This document shows, in pieces, positions 49,001 through 62,945 of a stretch of DNA of 64,000 nt. Under the pieces are notes generated by a model. It did not search any database. It saw only the letters and a program-made list of their open reading frames with translations, and was not told the origin of the DNA. The stretch is from Rhynochetos jubatus (Eukaryota; Chordata; Aves; Eurypygiformes; Rhynochetidae). The stretch spans positions 10,438,664-10,502,663 of the forward strand of contig CM050653.1 of NCBI GenBank assembly GCA_027574665.1, given 5' to 3'. The stretch's first letter is position 1; every line of letters begins with the position of its first letter. A program made the translations under genes and the position numbers.

Positions 49001-51146
49001 TCCACCATAATTCAGCATTAAGTGACTGTAAAGTATCAGGGTTTTTAGCATTGATGGTACGTTTTACTTCTGCGTTAAGACACAACCTCCAGCTGACTTG
49101 AAAATAAAAGTGTTGCATTGTTGTAAGAAAATCTGTGCTAAAACAGCAAGGCTTCTCTTGCCTCAGGCTACAATAGCTACTAGTTTAACTCAATGGTCAG
49201 AACACTCCCTGGGGAAACAAGAAGCCTTAATTCTTCTGCTGGCAGTAACTTTCCCTTTGTTAGCAGCACATGTACAAAATTATTTTTAAAATAACACCAC
49301 ATGTATTAAACACTCACTCCAAGATGACTTATAAAAACAATGTTCCATATGTGCAAATGAGATTTTGGCATGCACAAAATTATATGCAGAAATTACATTT
49401 GGGTATGGAAAAGACTCTTTCCACTAACCCAGATAGATATTTAATTTCTATGGGATAAATTGCATGCTACCTATTCACTAACATAATTTTCCTACTGATG
49501 ATTGACGTTTAGATATCAAAGAGGAAAAAAGATAGCATAACATTAGATTGAACATCTCGGAGGAGTAAAAGGTATTCATTAGACTAGGTATTCCAGCAAA
49601 TGGCATGCTAAAGTCTTGACAAAAATCATGTCAAAAGTCATGTCAATCTTTTTTTTTTTTTTTTTGCTACCTCAAAAGCACATCTGTCTGTGGATGACAA
49701 TCACTCATACTGGCACCTGAAATATAACAAATAATACCCACACTCAAAAAGATGAAAGCTAGAATCAATGTGCGCTACACTGCATTGCTGACCGGCATTC
49801 ATGGACATGAAAATGCAAATAAACAGGGCTGGAGTATTCCCACGGGGATGCTGTGCAGCTGAGGGGGAGTATGGGAAGAAGGAAACCATGGCAAAGGGAC
49901 AGGCCCTGCAGAGTGTTTAACCCTCCGGGAGGGGTGTGATGCACAAACAGCCACAAAGACCTGGAGCAGGGGGCAATAGCCATGCGTTCCTCCACAGTGC
50001 TTCTTTCAGCCAGTTCAGAAATAGTATATCCTGGATCCACAGAGAACCCAAGCCAGTGCCTGTAGCTAAAAAGACGCTGTCTTTGACTAAACCTTATCAA
50101 TTTTTATGCAAGGGTTAAACCAGAGGGGGAAATTAGGAGTAATTTTTTTAGACCTTTAACAAGGATGGCAAAACATTCAGAATTCTCCCCCTGGGAGAAA
50201 GCCAGGACCTAAGTTAAGAAAATAAAGAGAGCTGCGTTGCAGAGTTACTGGACGAAAATGACCTTCTCACATCAGACTGAACTATTCAGAGGAGATGCAC
50301 TACATATGGGAACATGTAACCTGCAGTTAGTGTCTAGTTATTCTTCCCTCAAAATGAATAATGCTAACAACATAACAATAGCAAGATAATAAAGGAGGAA
50401 GATTTGCATTATCTGTGTTCATTAACACAAACTATAATGCTTCCCTTAAATATTAAATACTTTTCTATCATTACAAATACAGTGTGAAAGGCTAAAGAAA
50501 TATATTATGTGGTAGATTTTTTAAAGACTTTTTCTTAAGAGACAATGAGAAAAGCAACACAGCTCCTTTAATCCTGTAATCTCTCTGGTAGCAATCAGCT
50601 TGGGGTACACTGCAGTTTGTTCACTTGTCATCTACATTAAGAGGCCTTCAATGAGCTTTTCTTTTAAAGTAAATACAGAATGACACATTTATAATTAGAT
50701 CTTCCTGACCATTTCTTTTCAGGTTTGAAGGATATGAGATGGGGACATGTCATGCAGCCCCTGCTCCTGATCAGTGTGCTAAGGAGCTTAGACTTTCACT
50801 GTTCATTAGTGAATTGTAAAACCACCAACAGAAAATACTACGGGTGCTGCTAGTTCAGATACTGTGGCCTCAGTTATTCGCTGTGCACAGGAACAGTCAG
50901 AAATTCAAGAAATGTTTCGAACCACAATGAAAAATAAAACCAAACAAAGAGTTCAAACAATTTTGAATTTCAAGCAAAGATTATTCAAGCATTTAAGAAC
51001 AATATAGGCTCCTGTAAACGCAGAAAGAAATAAAACTCTGGTTTCTGTTGAGCCTAAGAGCAGTGAGTAAGGTTTAAGATCATTAGTAATACACTATTGT
51101 ATTACGTGTTAGTGTTTATAATTCCCCTTGATATTCAAATAATTTC
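46012..51146. other. Unique non-coding DNA with a T17 tract
   Basis: AT-rich, with chance frames at 46412-46726 and 46692-47057. A T17 tract lies at 49649-49665, directly after two copies of TCATGTCAA (49626-49634 and 49638-49646). A GC-richer patch spans about 49820-50000. No gene was recognised. Confidence 0.45.
49649..49665. repeat. T17 mononucleotide tract
   Basis: Seventeen T residues preceded by a 9-bp direct repeat. No retrocopy is recognisable upstream or downstream, so this reads as a simple repeat. Confidence 0.85.
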
Positions 51147-51597
51147 ATCATAGAATCATAGAAAGGTTTGGGTTGGAACGGACCTTAAAGATCATCCAGT
51201 TCCAACCCCCCTGCCATGGGCAGGGACACCCTCCACTAGACCAGGTGGCTCAAAGCCTCATCCAGCCTGGCCTTGGACACTTCCAGGGATGGGGCACCCA
51301 CAGCTTCCCTGGGCAACCTGTTCCAGTGCCTCCCCACCCTCTCCAGGAAGAACTTCTTCCTGATATCCAATCTAAATCTCCTCATTTTCAGTTTAAACCC
51401 ATTACCCCTTGTCCTGTCACCACAGGCCCTTGTAAAAAGTTCCCCCCAGCTTCCTTGCAGGCCCCTTCAGGTACTGGAAGGTGCTATAAGGTCTCCCTGG
51501 AGCCTTCTCTTCTCCAGGCTGAACAAGCCCAATTCCCTCAGCCTTTCTTCATAGGAGAGGTGCTCCAGCCCTCTGAGCATCTTCATGGCTCTTCTTA
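51147..51597 (-). mobile_element. CR1 LINE, 5'-truncated, reverse orientation
   Basis: Minus-strand CR1 of about 0.45 kb. Read on the plus strand it begins with the reverse complement of the CR1 terminus (ATCATAGAATCATAG), then GGTTTGGGTTGGAACGGACC, CCATGGGCAGGGACACCC and AGCCTGGCCTTGGACACTTC, and ends near CTGAGCATCTTCATGGCTC. It retains two terminal octamer-like units. Frames of about 90-140 codons on the plus strand are antisense to the element and have no coding meaning. Confidence 0.97.
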
Positions 51598-54500
51598 ACA
51601 TTCATGGCTATTCAAACTGTCCATAGCATTATTTCTCATTGAGGGATGAGGTTTTTTTATTCATTCTCTCTAGTGCAGACTTGGTTTTGATCATTCATGG
51701 CTTTGGTATCTATAAGTAAATTTCTCAACAAATGTATCATATAATTTTCTTTGATAGTCTAGGAATAGCCTAAAGATGCTGAATTTTCATGAGGTTTTCA
51801 AAATAAGAACTCTATTCCAATAGAGGGATCTATGCTTGCCTGCTTGCTTTCTTAATGTATGAGACAAAAAGCTTTCATTCTTCCTGCCCCACATATATTC
51901 CTTGGTTGTATTTACTGATCAGGGCAAAATATAAGAATCATTCAGTACTTCAGCTGTGCGACTCTAAGTTTATTAAGCGAAGTCAACCTTGGGGATTTAG
52001 TGAATCAGCAATTTTCTTTAGCCTTCTGATTTTTATCAGGACTGCTTAGCACTAACGTGGACCTCCTGGGTCCTCAACTCTTCCATTTCCATCAAGACTA
52101 TAATGTAAAAACAGACATTTGTCCCTGTTCTGACCTCCCTCACTGTACCTGGAAAACAGTCAATAACTTCACACCTTTTTCTTCACAAAGTAAACCTTAA
52201 AGTCCTCCAGTTCTTGTAACCATGGCTACTGCAATATTGCTAAATAGAACATGTCCAGTGACTAAGCTCTAGTCTTGAGGGCCCTTCTACTCTACCCCAC
52301 GCTTGGCCATGGGCCTCCTCTGGGCCCTTGCACTACTCTGTGACCATAAGGCATAATTATTTAATGTTTGCAGGGAGAGGTTCAAGACATCTGAAATAAC
52401 AGCTGTGTTGTAGCTCACAAGAGAAATATTTCCACCACATGAAAACCCTATATGCTGATTTCCCTGGAGTACGCTACGAGGGTATATACAATGTGTTTGA
52501 TGCCACAAAGCCTTCAGGGATTGTATTGGAGGATTATAAAGAAATAAAATCTGATACAGTCTAGTTAACCACAGGTAATGGTCCCTGGAGTATGCTGTTC
52601 CTTGAGACATGCCCAGGCAGTGGGGATCCCACCCTAGTTGGGATGGGATCTTGTTAGCAGATAAGCAAATACAGTGATCCCAACAGTCAGTGATCCACTG
52701 GTCAAGACGGATTTCTGTTCATGTCTCATTCAGCAGTACAAAAATGTGTACCTAGCAGTACAAACACATCTGATTCCTGTATGGCAAAGGCAGTTAGAAA
52801 ATTAGATTACCTATAGGGCAAATAAATGCATAATGAAATATGTAATTCTTCCAGTAACTAAACATCAAAAATGGAATCTAAAAGTTTGCTTCCAGCATGG
52901 GAGTCAATTCTCGGATTAAGACAAGCAAAACCAGGTGTATATTCGTGATCTGCATATCTAAACTGATTCATACTGATTCAGTCAACAAGGCCGGGGGCCC
53001 TAAAGAGCTACTGCATTCATACAAGGTAGATGTCTATGCTAAGTTTAGCTGATACAATTGACTATTGACTGTAGCAACAATCTCACATATAGGCACATCT
53101 AGGGTGAACTCCATCTCCAGTCTAACCAAAAATTCAGCCGCTTTCTCACTGAAATCTAATGCTACCTGAGATGTCCTTGGGCACGCTGTCCGGTCTTCTG
53201 TGTGTCCTGTGTCACACTTGACAATAAATGTGCAACAATCAAGTGCCATTTCAATAGGTGTCAGACACCTATGGGTGGGGAGAGGAACTGAGTCCAAGCT
53301 GTGTGGACTGTGTCAGTGAGGGAGACACCTTCAGAGGGCAGTTCAGTCCTTCATGTAATAGTGGGAACACAATGAGCATTTAAATCAGGTGTGTAATATT
53401 TGATAGCAGTAGGATGGCATGACTCCAAAAATAAAAAGCCTACATAAGCTACATAAACTACTAATGTTATCTCCATTCCACATACCTTCCTGAAAGGGGT
53501 GGAGCAATCCTCCAGAAGATATACTGAATATATTAGAGGACTGAAAATATCTAAACTAAAGGATGCAGCCTGAAATCCAGTGTAATTCCACTGAAGGGCA
53601 AGATATTCTGATGATGATTTCAACAGTGTCAGAGCTTCAGGTCAAATTTCTTGGTTGGCACCAATTCTCCCTCACACAAATTAAGCCCTGGAAAGAACGA
53701 TTATACCATCATAATGTAGATTACACAGCATATAGCGTTTGGGATTCGGAGAACACTACAGTGAAATCACTGTTTACAAGTCATACTGCCAACAATTCAT
53801 AATCCAGCATTATGCTGCAAAATTAACTCTCCAGAAAGTAAATTTTACCACAAAGAATTTGGGTTTTTTTTTAATTAGCAAGAAGCAAGAGAAAATTGTT
53901 CACCTGTCTTCTGTAGTCTTGATATCCCTGGGCATTACAAATACACAGCTCTTCAGAAGAAAAAGATTTTTTAGTTGTGGAACTAAATGGGGATTTGGAA
54001 GTTTAATTTTAGACATTTAGCTTTACAGTAAGAAGACTAGAAATCTTACCTGGAAGATTACTAAAGTAAAGAAGTAAGAAGCATGACTGTGTATAGTCCA
54101 GAGAAGACCACGTCAGGAAGGTTGTAGGTAATACAACATAACATTACTACATGACAGCATAAAGGATATGATTAGGTAAATAGGGAAGACTAGATTGAGA
54201 ATTATAAATCTGTAATGGAACAAAGGACATCTGCAGAGATACTTAAAGAGAGGAGTGACATGGTCAAATCACAAAGTACAGTAATAAAGCTAACGGCTAC
54301 ACTTGGTATGCATTGGAGTTATGTTTGAGTTGGCCAGGACTGAGAGCAGATGCAAAGAGAAAATTTTGGAGAGTCAGCAAAATTTACATACAGCCTATAG
54401 ATGAAAAAATGAACAAGGGAAAAGAACTGAAAATGACATCCAAATTGAAGAAGTTGTCATCAGCAGTATGCCTTAGCTACATATGTCTATTCTCTAGAAG

Positions 54501-57209
54501 CTATAGGCCAACATCCAAGAGGAGAAGCTCAATACATTTTTAATTTCGCTGTTCAATTTTTAGCTTAGCTCTGGGATACAGTTTGCCTAAGTTACATACT
54601 ACAACTGAGTCACAAGTTCTCCAGAAATTTTGAGGGGTCATCCTTTGGAAAAAGTGTATAAAATAGTTCTAGTGAAATCTAAGGCCATACCAAGTGTCAG
54701 TGAGACACTGTCTGTTTACACCAGCTGAGGCTCTCAATTAACAGACCTGACAGATCTTTCCAAACCGAAGCAGTGATCGACATTAAAATGCAAGAATCAG
54801 AAAATAGACAGTGATAGAGTACAATGACAATGTGTGGCATGTAAAAAAGCAGCTTTTCTCCCTTCAATGTCTTATCACTAGTAAAAACTAACAAATTTAA
54901 AGAATACTGATTTTCTGAATTAATGGAATTACAGATGAGAAAACACTGGATTTGATTTTACCTTCAGAGCATTTCATATGCGATCAGAACATCTCGTACT
55001 GGTATAGCTCCATTGATTTCAATTAATTTAACCTTCTGACTAACTATAAATCAGAGAGCAGAATCAGGACCAATTAGCCTCAATGAGCATGAGTGTTGCA
55101 AGGAGCCAGCAAAACTCTCAGGCTTAGATGTCAGGAAAAAGCTTTAAATCTAGGGAATGTTTTATCTCCCTCTGTGGAAGGCACTAAGCAGTCAGTCTAA
55201 GCTTTGCATGGATTTTTATAAGCCCATGTACTAGAAAAAACACCTTAATTGAGCTAATTTAGAAATGTTCTTTCTGATCAATGTATTGATTTAGTTATAA
55301 TTTGATTCCTGGCCTGGTGATCATCTTTATGTAGCTCTGTAAGTGTACTGTGAATTTGAAATGCACACGAATATGTAATGAAATCCATTAACTAATAAAA
55401 CAATGATCAGTCAATTCATGAGAAATGGTGCAGATTTTTAAGATAAATGGCTAGTTTTCTGGTGGGGATTCTTTCACAAACAGTACTTAGTCTGTTGCTT
55501 CAGCACCATCTTATTTAATGATGATAGGACAGTGGCATTGTAAGGACAGGAGTTTGCTATTCATCATTACCTCTGGCAGAAAATATGGTTGAGGGAATTC
55601 TTGTCAAAGCCAAAAGGAGAGTTGAAATTGTTCTTTAGTACTGGACTCTATAAATAAACACCAATGTATTCTATTAATACAAAAAACATTATTTCAAATA
55701 CATATTCTCTCTTCACTGGACTTTTCCTCAATCAAGTGCCATTTCAAAGTAGTGAATACATATTCCTATTCACTCATGATTCCTTACATTCCAGTGATTA
55801 TAGTTCAAAAACTTATTAAAGTCCTGATCTTGCACACAGAAAAGTATCGCAATGAGTAGTCCCACAGAAATCCTGTTCTTAGAGTGAACAAAGTTACTCA
55901 GCTGATATTTACAGGATGCAAAGTAGTACCGTTCCAGTAGATGTATTCTGACCTCCCTTACATCACTGTAATTCAAATGCCTTGTAGTCTTTGGAATTAA
56001 TCCAGTGTAAATTAGATGATATTGCTGTCCAAGTAATCATGACTTACTTCTGCATGGTGGACAACAGAATGCCGTCCTGAGACTACCATAATCTCAGCAG
56101 ATTTGACAGTAGTTCTTTCCTCTCTGTTGGGAACACTGAGCAAAATTTCTAAAGAACCACTTTTCTGTGACATTACTAGAAGCAGAAATACTTCCCTACT
56201 TTTAAATAAGCTTCATATTGTATTGTAGCAACCAGTGGAATTTTACCATAATTAGACAAGTTCTAACTTGCCTCTTGCTATTTCCCAGTCTCTCAGGATC
56301 ATTACTTTCCTGTACTATCTTCCAAAATCTCAGTTCAACTTGAGCTGGAGGCAAAGTTAGGTTTTTGACTTTAGATTTTCATTTGGGCTCATCTCTCAAA
56401 CACTTATTATTTTCCTTGCTGGCATATGTTTGCCCATCATCAGTTAGAATCTGCATGATTTTACATTTATAAAGAGAAGTTAAGCAATTCAACCAAACCC
56501 ATAAAGTTTTTTTCTAGGGACCAAAGTGGCAGCTTTCTCATTACATATCAATTTACAGCTCAAAATCAGGAATAGATCAATGCAAACCATCTGCACCTTG
56601 CAAGTTTTAACATATCTCCCTTTCGTCACTCTCAGTAAAGCAGAGGAAGTTATGCAGAGCATGTGGTCTGCTTTCACAAATAATTTCTATGGAAAACAGC
56701 AGTCAGACAGTAATACAGGCCCAAGGTGACCTCATTACTGAAATTTGTTCTAGTTGTCATTAGACATATCACACTGTGTCACTCAAATCGGGAAAGGAAT
56801 AAGAGATACTGACATGCAGCACCAGTGATTAGAGATGAAAAATACTGTTACACCATAAGAATCCCTTGGCAGAAAAGAAATATGTATAGTGTTTAAGATT
56901 AATTCGTCCCCCTGATCTGTCAGTACTCCCTTTATGGCTTTATTCTTTTTCTACTTGTTAATTCTCCTTCACAAGGGACAACACCTTTTCTTCAAGAATA
57001 GTTCAGTGAGCGATGCTCTCTGGCCAGCTACCTTCCGTAAAATACTGCTGAATTTTTGGTAGTGATGTCCTCATGCCATGTAAAGATATTTACTGCAGTT
57101 GCAGTTAGACAACTCGGACAATTGCTTTTTTTGTGTTTATCAGTACACATTCCTACACACTGCTTAACTGTAGACATGGTTTCACTCTTCACAATCGTAA
57201 ATTACGGTT
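51598..57209. other. Unique non-coding DNA, no gene recognised
   Basis: AT-rich unique sequence. A 9-bp repeat ACTGATTCA occurs twice at 52962-52980. Chance frames occur at 52287-52610, 53034-53297 and 53351-53623 (all minus). A minus-strand donor-like CCAG|GTAAGA near 54050 follows a pyrimidine-rich acceptor-like run only 11 nt away, too close for a normal exon. Confidence 0.45.
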
Positions 57210-57236
57210 AGATCAGGCCAAGTTTTGGCCTGATCT
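57210..57236. repeat. Perfect inverted repeat, 12-bp arms, 3-nt loop
   Basis: AGATCAGGCCAA and TTGGCCTGATCT pair perfectly around the loop GTT, giving a stable hairpin. The stem is too short for a typical microRNA precursor, and no paired extension of the flanks was seen. Confidence 0.9.
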
Positions 57237-60049
57237 TCTTTAAGTCCCTAAGCTGTAAGGATGATACCAACAATTGAGAAGATGGCACCTTCCTAGCCAG
57301 AAGCAAAGCATGGTTGGCAAAGACCCTGGTGAGAGGCATTAAACTGTCCAGCCAACTGTCACTTCCCCCTCCCAGCTTTTCCCATTCTGGTAACCAAAGA
57401 TCTGGGTCAATCCGGCACTTGGGACTTCCTGCCCAAAGGATGTCACTTCCATCCTTGTTCAATATTCTCCTACTGCGAGTCCCCACAGGGTCAAAGTCCC
57501 TCAGCAGTTTCAGGACACACCTCCTGAGCACAATAATTTGAATGAGATTTAGTGCCGGATGCTAAGGCTTAGCTGCTTTACCTTGACTGAAAAAGAAGGT
57601 CTTTAAAGCCAGGTGCTCACCATTTATCATTATCAAAGATCTCAAGATGCTTTTTGCAACAGTGTCCCAGAATAAGAGCAAAATTATTGGGCATCACCCC
57701 AAGTGTAATGGACAAATTCCAGTCTGACTAATTGTGTTCTGCTTACCAAAATTTTCACTGCTAAGCAAAAGGAAAGGGATTTGCTTTCCGTTTCTGCCCT
57801 GGACTTTTGGTCAGTTGTTACTGTGCGCTTTTAACACTGTAGCTTTCCACCTGAGAGCTGATGAGTCAAAGGATATCTTAGAATGACAGAATGGTTTATC
57901 TGAACATAAAAAGACTTGGAGAGTCCACAGGATGAAAGGTGTTACATGAAAGCAAGATATTATTGTTCCTTTTTTCTGTACAGACTTTTGCAGCTGGTTT
58001 GCTGCTGAAAATTATTCATTTTTACACTGACCTAGAACTGGGAGGGGGAAGAGGCAATCTTAGAAGAATTTTTTGAAACGCTTAAAATATAGACGAAACC
58101 AAACAGGAAACAAATATTTTTCACCTCAATTACTCAAACAAAAGCCTCACTTTTAAAAGTTTGATCTTTCATGCCACAAATCTATGCTTAATTATTTTCT
58201 ATTATGCTGCCCATTTATGTCCTGTTGAATTCTTAATTTCTTTCCAATGCACTCTGTACTTTGCTATCCCCATGCTGAAGCAGGATTACGTGAGTCTGAG
58301 TTACCAATCTCCTTACAGTGATCAACATACGTGACAGAGCCAAGATCAGTAGAAGGGGTTGTTTCAACCAAGCTTCATCATCCTCTCTTGCAAGTATTTG
58401 AGTTCTTTTTGCCATTCACACATCCCTCTCAGTTGCATGTTTTCTTGAAACAAATGTATTTACGGTTGACCCCTTCTCTCTGAAGCCTAGACAATGTTTT
58501 TGATCACTGCATTCAGAAGAATCACTGTTTGATTTTCAGTCAAATCTAAACACAATCTTTAAGATCCTCATACTTCAGAAATTTCCCTTTTCAGCAAAAT
58601 TACTTTCAATGCTAAAAGTACTGCAGAATGTAAAAAAGAATATATATATATTCCATTCAACTATACAGTTGATAGGTTATTTTTTCTCCAGATGTACACT
58701 TTTTATCCATATATTTTCAGTTTTGTACCTACTACATTTATTAGTCCTATCTGGAATAGTGGCAGTACTGTTCTATTCTGTTATTAACTTTACTAATAAA
58801 AAAATAGGACAACATAAAAAATGAGAAGTCCAGCCTGTGACAGCTCATCATATATTATAAACCAGCCCCAGTACAACTGTGGGTAAATTGTCTCTTGTGA
58901 ACTGTTCTACAGCTGTTAGGGTTCATGTTGTTCCCTTATAAACTAGAAATAGAAATTTTTATTACCTCTGGCCATAATTTAAATTACATGAGCCCAACTC
59001 CATGCTTTAGATTCGTGGACTGCCATGCAGTTTGGCTTTTATTGTGGCATACTGCAATGCAGCTCACACATGAACTCTACCATCAGTGGACATGTGATAG
59101 GAAAAGACAGGATAAACACAGTATTAAAAACGCTAAAACAAAACCTTAGGTCTATAAAGAATTATTACGATACTTGCACCTATTCTCGTAGGTTATATTC
59201 TTGGCAGGTTTACATCACTAGAGTGAATGGTTCAGGCACTTCGCTCGTACTCAACAAACACTCTAAAGGTCAGTGCTGTCACCCTTTCACTAAACATCAC
59301 CAAAAATAGCTACATAGCTGTTCTAGGAGCTCTTGCTTTATTTATTAAATAAAATTTGTGCTATAAGTTTCACACACACCCCGTCCCAACTTAGGGAGAA
59401 AAAATTAAGCAAAAAACTAGAAGAGATATTTTTAACATTTAAAAGTTAGAATTTTTGAGCAATCTGTGCAAATAAAAAAATCTACTCCACATCAATATTT
59501 TAAAAATAAATTTACCTTCAAAAATGTAAAATGTATCACATCAGAATGAAGAACTGCTTTGCTCTTTATAAAAAATGTCACACACTCCCCCTCCTCCATA
59601 CATCTACTTCTTTAACTAGAAAAATGGGTGATTTAAGAAATATGGAGAGGTCACAAGAGAAATTAAAAAAATGCATCCCAACATGCGGAGTTATCTGAGA
59701 CAAAAAATGAAACCACTCCATACATACCAGCGATAAGCTGAAGATCTCCCTGCATAGATTTAACCAGAAGTCTGTCCTTTCCCACTCAATTGCACGCAGA
59801 AAAATATATTTGGCACATGTATATTTAACAGAAGAAATACATATGTTATAATTTGGATTTTTCCTTAACAAAGTATACCCGTTACATTCTTCTGTGAAGT
59901 CTTACACTCTGATACACCTTACAGAAACTGCAATTTATAAACTGTCAGGACACAAAAGAACGTGAATGTTACCTTAAGCCTGTTCCAGTAACTTGCTTTA
60001 GAAAGTCATAAACATTATGGCTAATTAACAACCTAATGGAACGCTGAGA
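57237..60049. other. Unique non-coding DNA with an AT palindrome
   Basis: The 16-bp palindrome GAATATATATATATTC lies at 58638-58653. The minus-strand frame 57208-57531 (107 codons) covers the hairpin and has no family resemblance. No gene was recognised. Confidence 0.45.
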
Positions 60050-60095
60050 ATGAAGGTCTTGCTTCTCTGTGCAGTTCTGGGCTCGCCTTTAATTG
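60050..60095 (+). other. Candidate first coding exon with signal-peptide-like start
   Basis: On the plus strand an ATG in fair Kozak context (A at -3) opens MKVLLLCAVLGSPLI plus one base, followed by the donor GGTAAG. A lysine next to the start, a leucine-rich core and a small polar end resemble a secretory signal peptide encoded by a first exon with a phase-1 intron, an arrangement common in secreted vertebrate proteins. Within the next 205 bp a good acceptor (CTCTGATTTCATTCAG, ending 60299) leads to 31 nt that continue the frame as VRHCRKQSLN and would then either splice at GTAATT or stop two codons later. I see no clear TATA box, and no protein family is recognised. Chance is quite possible. 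Confidence 0.2.
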
Positions 60096-62945
60096 GTAAG
60101 AAATTTCCAGGGTTATAAACAGAACACCACATCTAAGCAACATTCAAAATTTACTTCTAGCTTTTTATCTCAAATAAAAATAATAATTCTCATTAGCTTT
60201 CTGGTAAATCTTCATAACTCATTTTGGCTTGAATGAAGAGGTCCTCAAACCTAAGACTTGGATTAAGGATTTTTGCATGTCTCCTCTGATTTCATTCAGT
60301 TCGTCACTGTAGGAAACAGTCTCTAAATGAGTAATTATTCCTTCATTTTGATTGCATGACAAAATGTATCAAACATTCATGGTTTCATATCAAGGCACTG
60401 CTGTGGTTAAAATGTGGACCTGGATTCAGAAGCTCTCAGGAGTCTCATTCCCTACTCTGCCCCAGATTGAACCAGATAACCTTGAGCTAACAGCTCAGTA
60501 TCTCTGCCTGCAACACTGAATAATAATCATTCCCATCCTTAGTCTCTTGAGACCACAAGCTCAAGAAATGTGGCAGTGGCATCAAGTGTGGATTTGCACA
60601 GAGCCTTGGACAGCCCAGCATACTACTAGACAATTTCTTACTCTCACCCTCTTTATGAATATTGAACTATTTGAGAAACATTTAATGAGAAATTTTTCCC
60701 ACTGTTCTTTAATGGCATATAAAACACCTTAAAAAATCTTTCAAAATGTGCATCATGCAACAGAGAACAGCTTTGACAATTTTTGGGACCAAATAAATAG
60801 GAATACAGCTCCAAACAACCCTAGGAATTCTTCCAAAGTTTGGAAATAAAACAAAAACAACTGATTTTTTTTTTTCTTCACATGAAGAGTAACATAACTA
60901 GCTATTCCAGATGTGAGCTTTGCCAATACTTGTTTATTAAGTGCGAGGCCCTGCTCCAGCAATTAAAACCTTTGGGAGTGTATGCAAACCAGAACATTTG
61001 CATTTGGCCTTGAGCAATATACCTTCTGCACGACAGTGTGCTCCCCACAGTTCTGAACATGCTGACAGACTAAACCAACCAAACCTCCAGAGAACCAATG
61101 ACTAGAACCTGCAATAATCCAATGGGAAGGATTACAGGCTTTATAAATAACAGCATGGTAAACTAGCACAAAGTTTATGGAAAAACCAGGCTCTGAGGTA
61201 ACCATTACCATAAAGGTGGAAAGGTTTTACTGTGGATACCAGCCAGACAAAGGTAGAATAATAAAAACAGGGGAAAACTCATTATTTTGGAGCTGATGAA
61301 TACAATTTCTGTTGCTGACCTTTCAGGGCCACATTGTGATCTCAAGGGAATAGGCTGACTGTACCGCTACTGTTGTCAGCTGCATGGACTCATGCAAATA
61401 TAATGATAACATGCCTGCATGACCTGTCTGGCCAACTGCTGTCCATACTCTTGTATGTCATAATCTTTTGAAATTCAAATACAATTAAGTATCTTTAGAA
61501 ATTATTCAAACAATTTATTTAGAAAGAATCTTACTTCACCCTGTACAGAATCATCACAATGGTCTTCATTTACAAACAAATAAAAAACTTAGGCACAACA
61601 TTGAATCTGTAGTTATTCTCACTTTTTATTTATTTACATGTGGGAAAAAGTGTGTTTTCTTTTTCTACTTACTTTGCAATCTGTGGACCTCAGATTGATA
61701 AATGCTGCTCCTAGATAAGGTTAATTTTATTCCTGAAAAATCAACCTGAACATCATCTACCTCTTTTCACAGCATCCTTAAAATAGGACTTGAGTGGACA
61801 AAAGTGGCTGTGCCAGAGGCTTATTCTCATATCAGTGCTACCTCTTCCCTGGGGACAGAATTAATTCCTATGAAAACCATTTATTTTCCTCATGATTTAT
61901 AAACAATTTATAGTACATATCCTAGAGTAAAATTAAAATTTTATAATTAGAAAAGAATCAAGCCCTAAAAGAGGCTTGAAGCTATGGTATTTTTTAAACT
62001 AAAGTTTAAAACAGATTTTTGCTAATTTTATTTTGCATTCTAAAAACATACGTGGGTGGATTACAACCAAATAAACAGGTGTCAAAAGCACAGCAGAATT
62101 AAAAACCAATGTGCTTTTAATCCTTGAGCATAAATCAGGAGAAACTCTGTTTAGAAAAACGCCAGTAAGGTTATTAGGAGTTACCAGAAAATGTCAAAGA
62201 AACCAGTTTTGCGTGAGACATACATCTGCAGGACTCAGACTGAGGAATCTGGGTAAGTCTGAGGTAAAACACAGACTACGCAAACAAGCCCTGGCTTCTT
62301 TTGCAATCTGACATGCACTAATAGCTAACAAACGAGAGGCTATTTCAAATGAGCTGGTCTTGCACAGCTGAATTATGACAGGCAAATGGGATAGGAATGA
62401 ATTATAGAGCAACGCTCCCTGTCACTATACGCCTTCGCAAAACCTACTTCCCTGCAGAAGTTATCGGCACCTGCCAAAGCCACAGGGATTACCCTTCCCC
62501 TTTGGCAGCATGTAACAGCAGAGGAAATTTTGGCTCCTGACCAAGAAACCAGAAACTGAAAAATGTACTAACAAGCGAAGTGAGAAAGCTAAGTCAAAAT
62601 TCTTTAGGAAAGTAATAGAATTATCCAATCCCAAGCTTGACTCCTCACTGAGTTTTAGTCTCTGCACCGAAGAACTGCCCACAGAACGATGAGGAAAATA
62701 GCAGACAAATGTGGATCTAAGAGGGTATGTTTCGTCACCCATCCATGATTCGCTTAAGAACAACACATTCACAGAGAAATTTGACCCACCAATATACTCT
62801 GTCCCACTTGTAAAAAGTTGTCAATGTGTATGCCATCTGACTCCAGAAAGCCAAGTCCAAGCATGGAAGGAAGCACTGTGCTGCGGGGCGTACAGGCTTG
62901 CAGTGAGCTGCTGCATACATCACCTGGAGTCACTCCCTTGAGCTG
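60096..62945. other. Unique non-coding DNA, nothing firm recognised
   Basis: AT-rich, with a T-run near 60867-60877 ahead of an acceptor-like CTTCACATGAAG. Short frames at 60963-61211 and 62461-62772 on the minus strand have no family resemblance. Apart from the exon-2-like segment at 60300-60330, nothing stands out. Confidence 0.45.

Noticed and set aside
51173-51598. A 141-codon plus-strand frame.
   Set aside because: It is wholly antisense to a CR1 copy; similar frames occur antisense to the other CR1 copies at 43837-44229 and 62769-63176.
57596-57690. Phrase resembling an old SINE (AAAGATCTCAAGATGCTTT).
   Set aside because: The similarity is limited to one short block; flanking diagnostic parts were not found.
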